Shown here piece by piece: positions 32,341 to 34,747 of a stretch of DNA of 34,747 nt (positions within the stretch are counted from its first letter, which is position 1; each line of letters opens with the position of its first letter). The stretch is from contig VXMQ01000174.1 of the NCBI GenBank assembly GCA_009841015.1, positions 1-34,747 of the forward strand, read 5' to 3'. The position numbers and the translations under genes were made by a program. Origin of the DNA: Candidatus Palauibacter denitrificans. GTDB lineage: Bacteria; Gemmatimonadota; Gemmatimonadetes; Palauibacterales; Palauibacteraceae. The notes under the pieces are model-generated. The model had not been told where the DNA came from. It made no database searches and saw only the letters and a list, made by a program, of their open reading frames with translations.

Positions 32341-34747
32341 ATGCGATTCCCCGCCCCGATCCCCGGCACGCGAACCGTTCTCGCACCTCTGGCCGCCGTC
32401 GCTGCCATCGCCGTCCTCGCGTGGCCCCTCGCCGCACAGGACGGCGCGAGCGTGGATGGACCTCCCGCCGGCGTCCGGAACCCGGCTCCGGCCGCGGCCA
32501 CCGTCGACCCGAGCCTCTTCGGCGGCCTCTCCTTCCGCTTTGTCGGCCCCTCGCGCGGCGGCCGCGTCACGGCGGTCGAGGGCCACCGCTCCCACCCCCA
32601 CACCTTCTACCAGGGGGCGACCGGCGGCGGCGTGTGGAAGACGACGAACTACGGGATGACGTGGGAGAATATCTCCGACGGATATTTCCGGTCTCCCTCC
32701 ATCGGCCATATCGAAGCGGCCGACTCGGACCCGAATATCATCTATGTGGGCACGGGCTCGGACGGCATCCGCTCGAATATCATCATCGGGAAGGGCATCC
32801 ATAAGTCGACGGACGCGGGAGAGACGTGGGACCACGTCGGACTCGAGGACGCGGGCCAGGTCCCGTCCGTGAAGGCCCATCCCGAGAATCCCGACCTCGT
32901 CTATGCGGCCGCGATGGGAAACCCGTTCATCAACAATGAGACGCGGGGCGTCTATCGTTCCTCGAACGGCGGCCTCGACTGGGAGCGCATCCTCTTCACC
33001 TCGGACTCCGTCGGGGCGGTCGACCTCGAGTTCCACCCGGCGGATCCCGACGTGATCTACGCCGCGATGTGGCGGGCGCAGCGGTATCCGTGGTCGATCA
33101 TCTCCGGGGCGAGCGACGAAGACGGGATCTGGAAGACGACGGACGGCGGCGAGACGTGGCGGCGGATCACGGCCGGGCTCCCGGAGGGCCTCATCGGCAA
33201 GGTGGACTTCTCCGTCTCGCCGGACATGCCCGATCGCGTCTATGCGCTGGTCGAGGCGCCGGAGCCGATCGAGGGCCTCTACCGCTCGGACGATGCGGGA
33301 GAGACGTGGGAGCTGATCAACGACGACCCGCGCAACCAGCTCATGCACCGGCCGTTCTACTTCGCGAACGTGATCGCGGATCCGACGGACGGGAACGTGG
33401 TCTACGTCCTCAATCTCTCCACCTGGAAGTCGGCGGACGGGGGGGAGACCTTTAACACGATCCCCAACGTGCACGGCGATGACCACGATCTGTGGATCAA
33501 CCCGGACGACCCGCGGATCATGGTGCACGGGAGCGACGGGGGCGGGGTCGTGACGCTGGACGGCGGGCAGACGTGGTCGCCGGTCAACAACCAGCCCACC
33601 GCCGAACTCTACCAGGTCGACGTGGACGACCGCTTCCCCTACTGGCTCTATGCGGGGCAGCAGGACGATGCGTTCACGGTCGCCGTGCCGAGCCGGCAGC
33701 CTTCGGTCTCGGCGCCGGGCGGCCCCGACGCCTACTGGCGTTCGCCGGGCGGGTGCGAGACGGGTCCCGCCGTGCCGAAGCCGGGCGACCCGGACGTCGT
33801 GTACGCGAACTGCAAGGGGCGGTTCGGCGTCTACAACCAGCGTACCGGGCAGGAGCAGCAGTACTACGTCGGCGCGGTGAACATGTACGGCACGAACCCC
33901 GCCAACCTTCCCTACCGCTTCCAGCGCGTCGTGCCCATCGAGGTCTCGCCGCACGACCCGAACCTCGTCTACCACGGCTCGCAGTACGTGCACCGGACGA
34001 TGGACGGGGGCCGCTCGTGGGAGCGGATCTCTCCCGACCTCACGGCCTTCCCGCCTGAGCGGCAGATGGTTTCGGGCGGGCCGATCACGCGCGACGCGAC
34101 GGGGGAGGAGCACTATTCCACGCTCTACGTGATCGAGGCCTCGCCGCACGACCCGGACGTGATCTGGACGGGGGCGAACGACGGCCCGGTGTACGTGACG
34201 CTGGATGGCGCGGAGACGTGGGAGAACGTGACGCCGGCGGACATGCCGCCGGAAGGCCGCATCAACTCGATCGACATCTCCCGGCACGATCCGGACAAGG
34301 TGTACGTGGCCGGGTACCGCTTCCTGCTCGGCGACTTCCGACCCTACGTCTACCGGACGGACGACGCGGGGGAAACGTGGACGCTCCTCACCGATGGGAC
34401 GAACGGGATCCCGGCGGACGTGCCGGTGCGGGTCGTGCGCGAGGATCCGGACCGCGCCGGCCTTCTGTATGCGGGGACTGAGTTCGGGCTCTTCATCTCC
34501 TTCGACGACGGGGCGACGTGGCAGTCGTTCCAGCTCGATCTTCCGCTGACGCCCGTGACGGACATCGAGGTGTACCGGCAGGACCTGGCGCTCTCGACGA
34601 TGGGACGGGGGTTCTGGGTGCTGGACGACGTCACGCCGTTGCACGAGATCGGCGCGGACGGGTCGGTCGCGGCGGAGGGTGGGGCGCACCTCTTCGAGGG
34701 ACGGCCGCAGTACCGCACGCGGCCCGGACGGAACTCGGGCTTCGAAT
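32341..34747 (+). CDS. Exported Asp-box beta-propeller protein (sortilin/VPS10-like), 3' end beyond window
   Basis: 802 residues are visible from ATG 32341 (AGGAG 5 bases upstream) to the window edge, still open. The signal peptide covers about 32 residues (VLAPLAAVAAIAVLAWPLAAQ region). At least eleven Asp-box hairpins (S/T-x-D-x-G-x-T-W type) follow, such as KSTDAGETWDHV, KTTDGGETWRRI, RSDDAGETWELI and RTDDAGETWTLL, each preceded by HPxxPxxVYA-like strands. This is the repeat of sortilin/VPS10 and BNR glycosidase-like propellers; such proteins are often labelled glycosyl hydrolase, but no sialidase active site (FRIP, Arg triad) is visible. It may bind peptides or glycans at the cell surface. 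Position after the deacylase suggests a common transcript. Confidence 0.9.
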   Translation, partial: MRFPAPIPGTRTVLAPLAAVAAIAVLAWPLAAQDGASVDGPPAGVRNPAPAAATVDPSLFGGLSFRFVGPSRGGRVTAVEGHRSHPHTFYQGATGGGVWKTTNYGMTWENISDGYFRSPSIGHIEAADSDPNIIYVGTGSDGIRSNIIIGKGIHKSTDAGETWDHVGLEDAGQVPSVKAHPENPDLVYAAAMGNPFINNETRGVYRSSNGGLDWERILFTSDSVGAVDLEFHPADPDVIYAAMWRAQRYPWSIISGASDEDGIWKTTDGGETWRRITAGLPEGLIGKVDFSVSPDMPDRVYALVEAPEPIEGLYRSDDAGETWELINDDPRNQLMHRPFYFANVIADPTDGNVVYVLNLSTWKSADGGETFNTIPNVHGDDHDLWINPDDPRIMVHGSDGGGVVTLDGGQTWSPVNNQPTAELYQVDVDDRFPYWLYAGQQDDAFTVAVPSRQPSVSAPGGPDAYWRSPGGCETGPAVPKPGDPDVVYANCKGRFGVYNQRTGQEQQYYVGAVNMYGTNPANLPYRFQRVVPIEVSPHDPNLVYHGSQYVHRTMDGGRSWERISPDLTAFPPERQMVSGGPITRDATGEEHYSTLYVIEASPHDPDVIWTGANDGPVYVTLDGAETWENVTPADMPPEGRINSIDISRHDPDKVYVAGYRFLLGDFRPYVYRTDDAGETWTLLTDGTNGIPADVPVRVVREDPDRAGLLYAGTEFGLFISFDDGATWQSFQLDLPLTPVTDIEVYRQDLALSTMGRGFWVLDDVTPLHEIGADGSVAAEGGAHLFEGRPQYRTRPGRNSGFE

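Noticed and set aside
32329..34689. A 786-codon minus-strand frame opposite the Asp-box protein
   Set aside because: Composed of Arg/Val/His/Asp-rich repeats mirroring the Asp-box codons; the plus strand has signal peptide, ribosome site and repeats.

Overview
This window is high-GC, densely coded bacterial chromosome. No plasmid, phage, transposase, rRNA, tRNA or CRISPR signal was seen. The mix of a SusC/SusD pair, exported amidohydrolases and D-aminoacylases, an Asp-box (sortilin-like) repeat protein, DUF481 and Tat-exported PLP enzymes is typical of Gemmatimonadota. The very large exported ankyrin protein and the DMSP-demethylase-like gene would suit a marine, possibly sponge-associated, member. 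That assignment is inference from gene content. Many genes here end normally at TGA, so TGA is not globally reassigned. No gene-free stretch exceeds about 220 bases.

Layout. (1) 1-1207, minus: 5' part of an exported amidohydrolase-fold protein that lacks the usual HxH metal site. (2) 1411-3431, plus: a two-gene redox operon. A thioredoxin-like protein overlaps by ATGA a selenoprotein of the UGSC family. The selenoprotein has an in-frame TGA at 3186-3188 followed at once by a SECIS hairpin with apical loop GGUCU, so simple ORF calling splits it. (3) 3567-4871: a Tat-exported class V (cysteine desulfurase / isopenicillin-N-epimerase-like) PLP enzyme. (4) 5081-6565: a Fic AMP-transferase with an AbiEi-like N-terminal domain and operator-like repeats upstream. 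(5) 6698-7864: a GcvT/DmdA-type folate-dependent demethylase.

(6) 7883-13538, minus: a SusC/SusD outer-membrane uptake operon with two downstream lipoproteins. The SusC gene carries a single in-frame amber codon (12225-12227) with the frame intact on both sides. nudC lies just upstream on the same strand. (7) 14682-20517: housekeeping and accessory enzymes: HAD dehalogenase-like, alpha/beta hydrolase, nitrilase-family amidase (Met in place of the usual catalytic Lys), SRAP/YedK, DUF481 outer-membrane protein, exported M20 amidohydrolase. (8) 20505-26460, minus: a small MscS-TM-type membrane protein followed after 4 bases by a 1757-residue exported ankyrin protein, built of five super-modules that each start with a Cys/Trp/Phe...Cys cap.

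(9) 26679-32313: both subunits of an aconitase X (cis-3-hydroxy-L-proline dehydratase type), a divergent Asp/Glu/hydantoin racemase, a CapA-like metallophosphatase-fold protein, and an exported N-acyl-D-amino-acid deacylase. Together these suggest catabolism of modified or D-amino acids, perhaps from peptidoglycan, peptides or collagen-like material. (10) 32341-34747, plus: the first 802 residues of an exported Asp-box beta-propeller protein, cut by the window edge.

The most noteworthy items are the UGSC selenoprotein operon, the ankyrin giant with its disulfide-like module caps, the amber-interrupted SusC and the Fic fusion.
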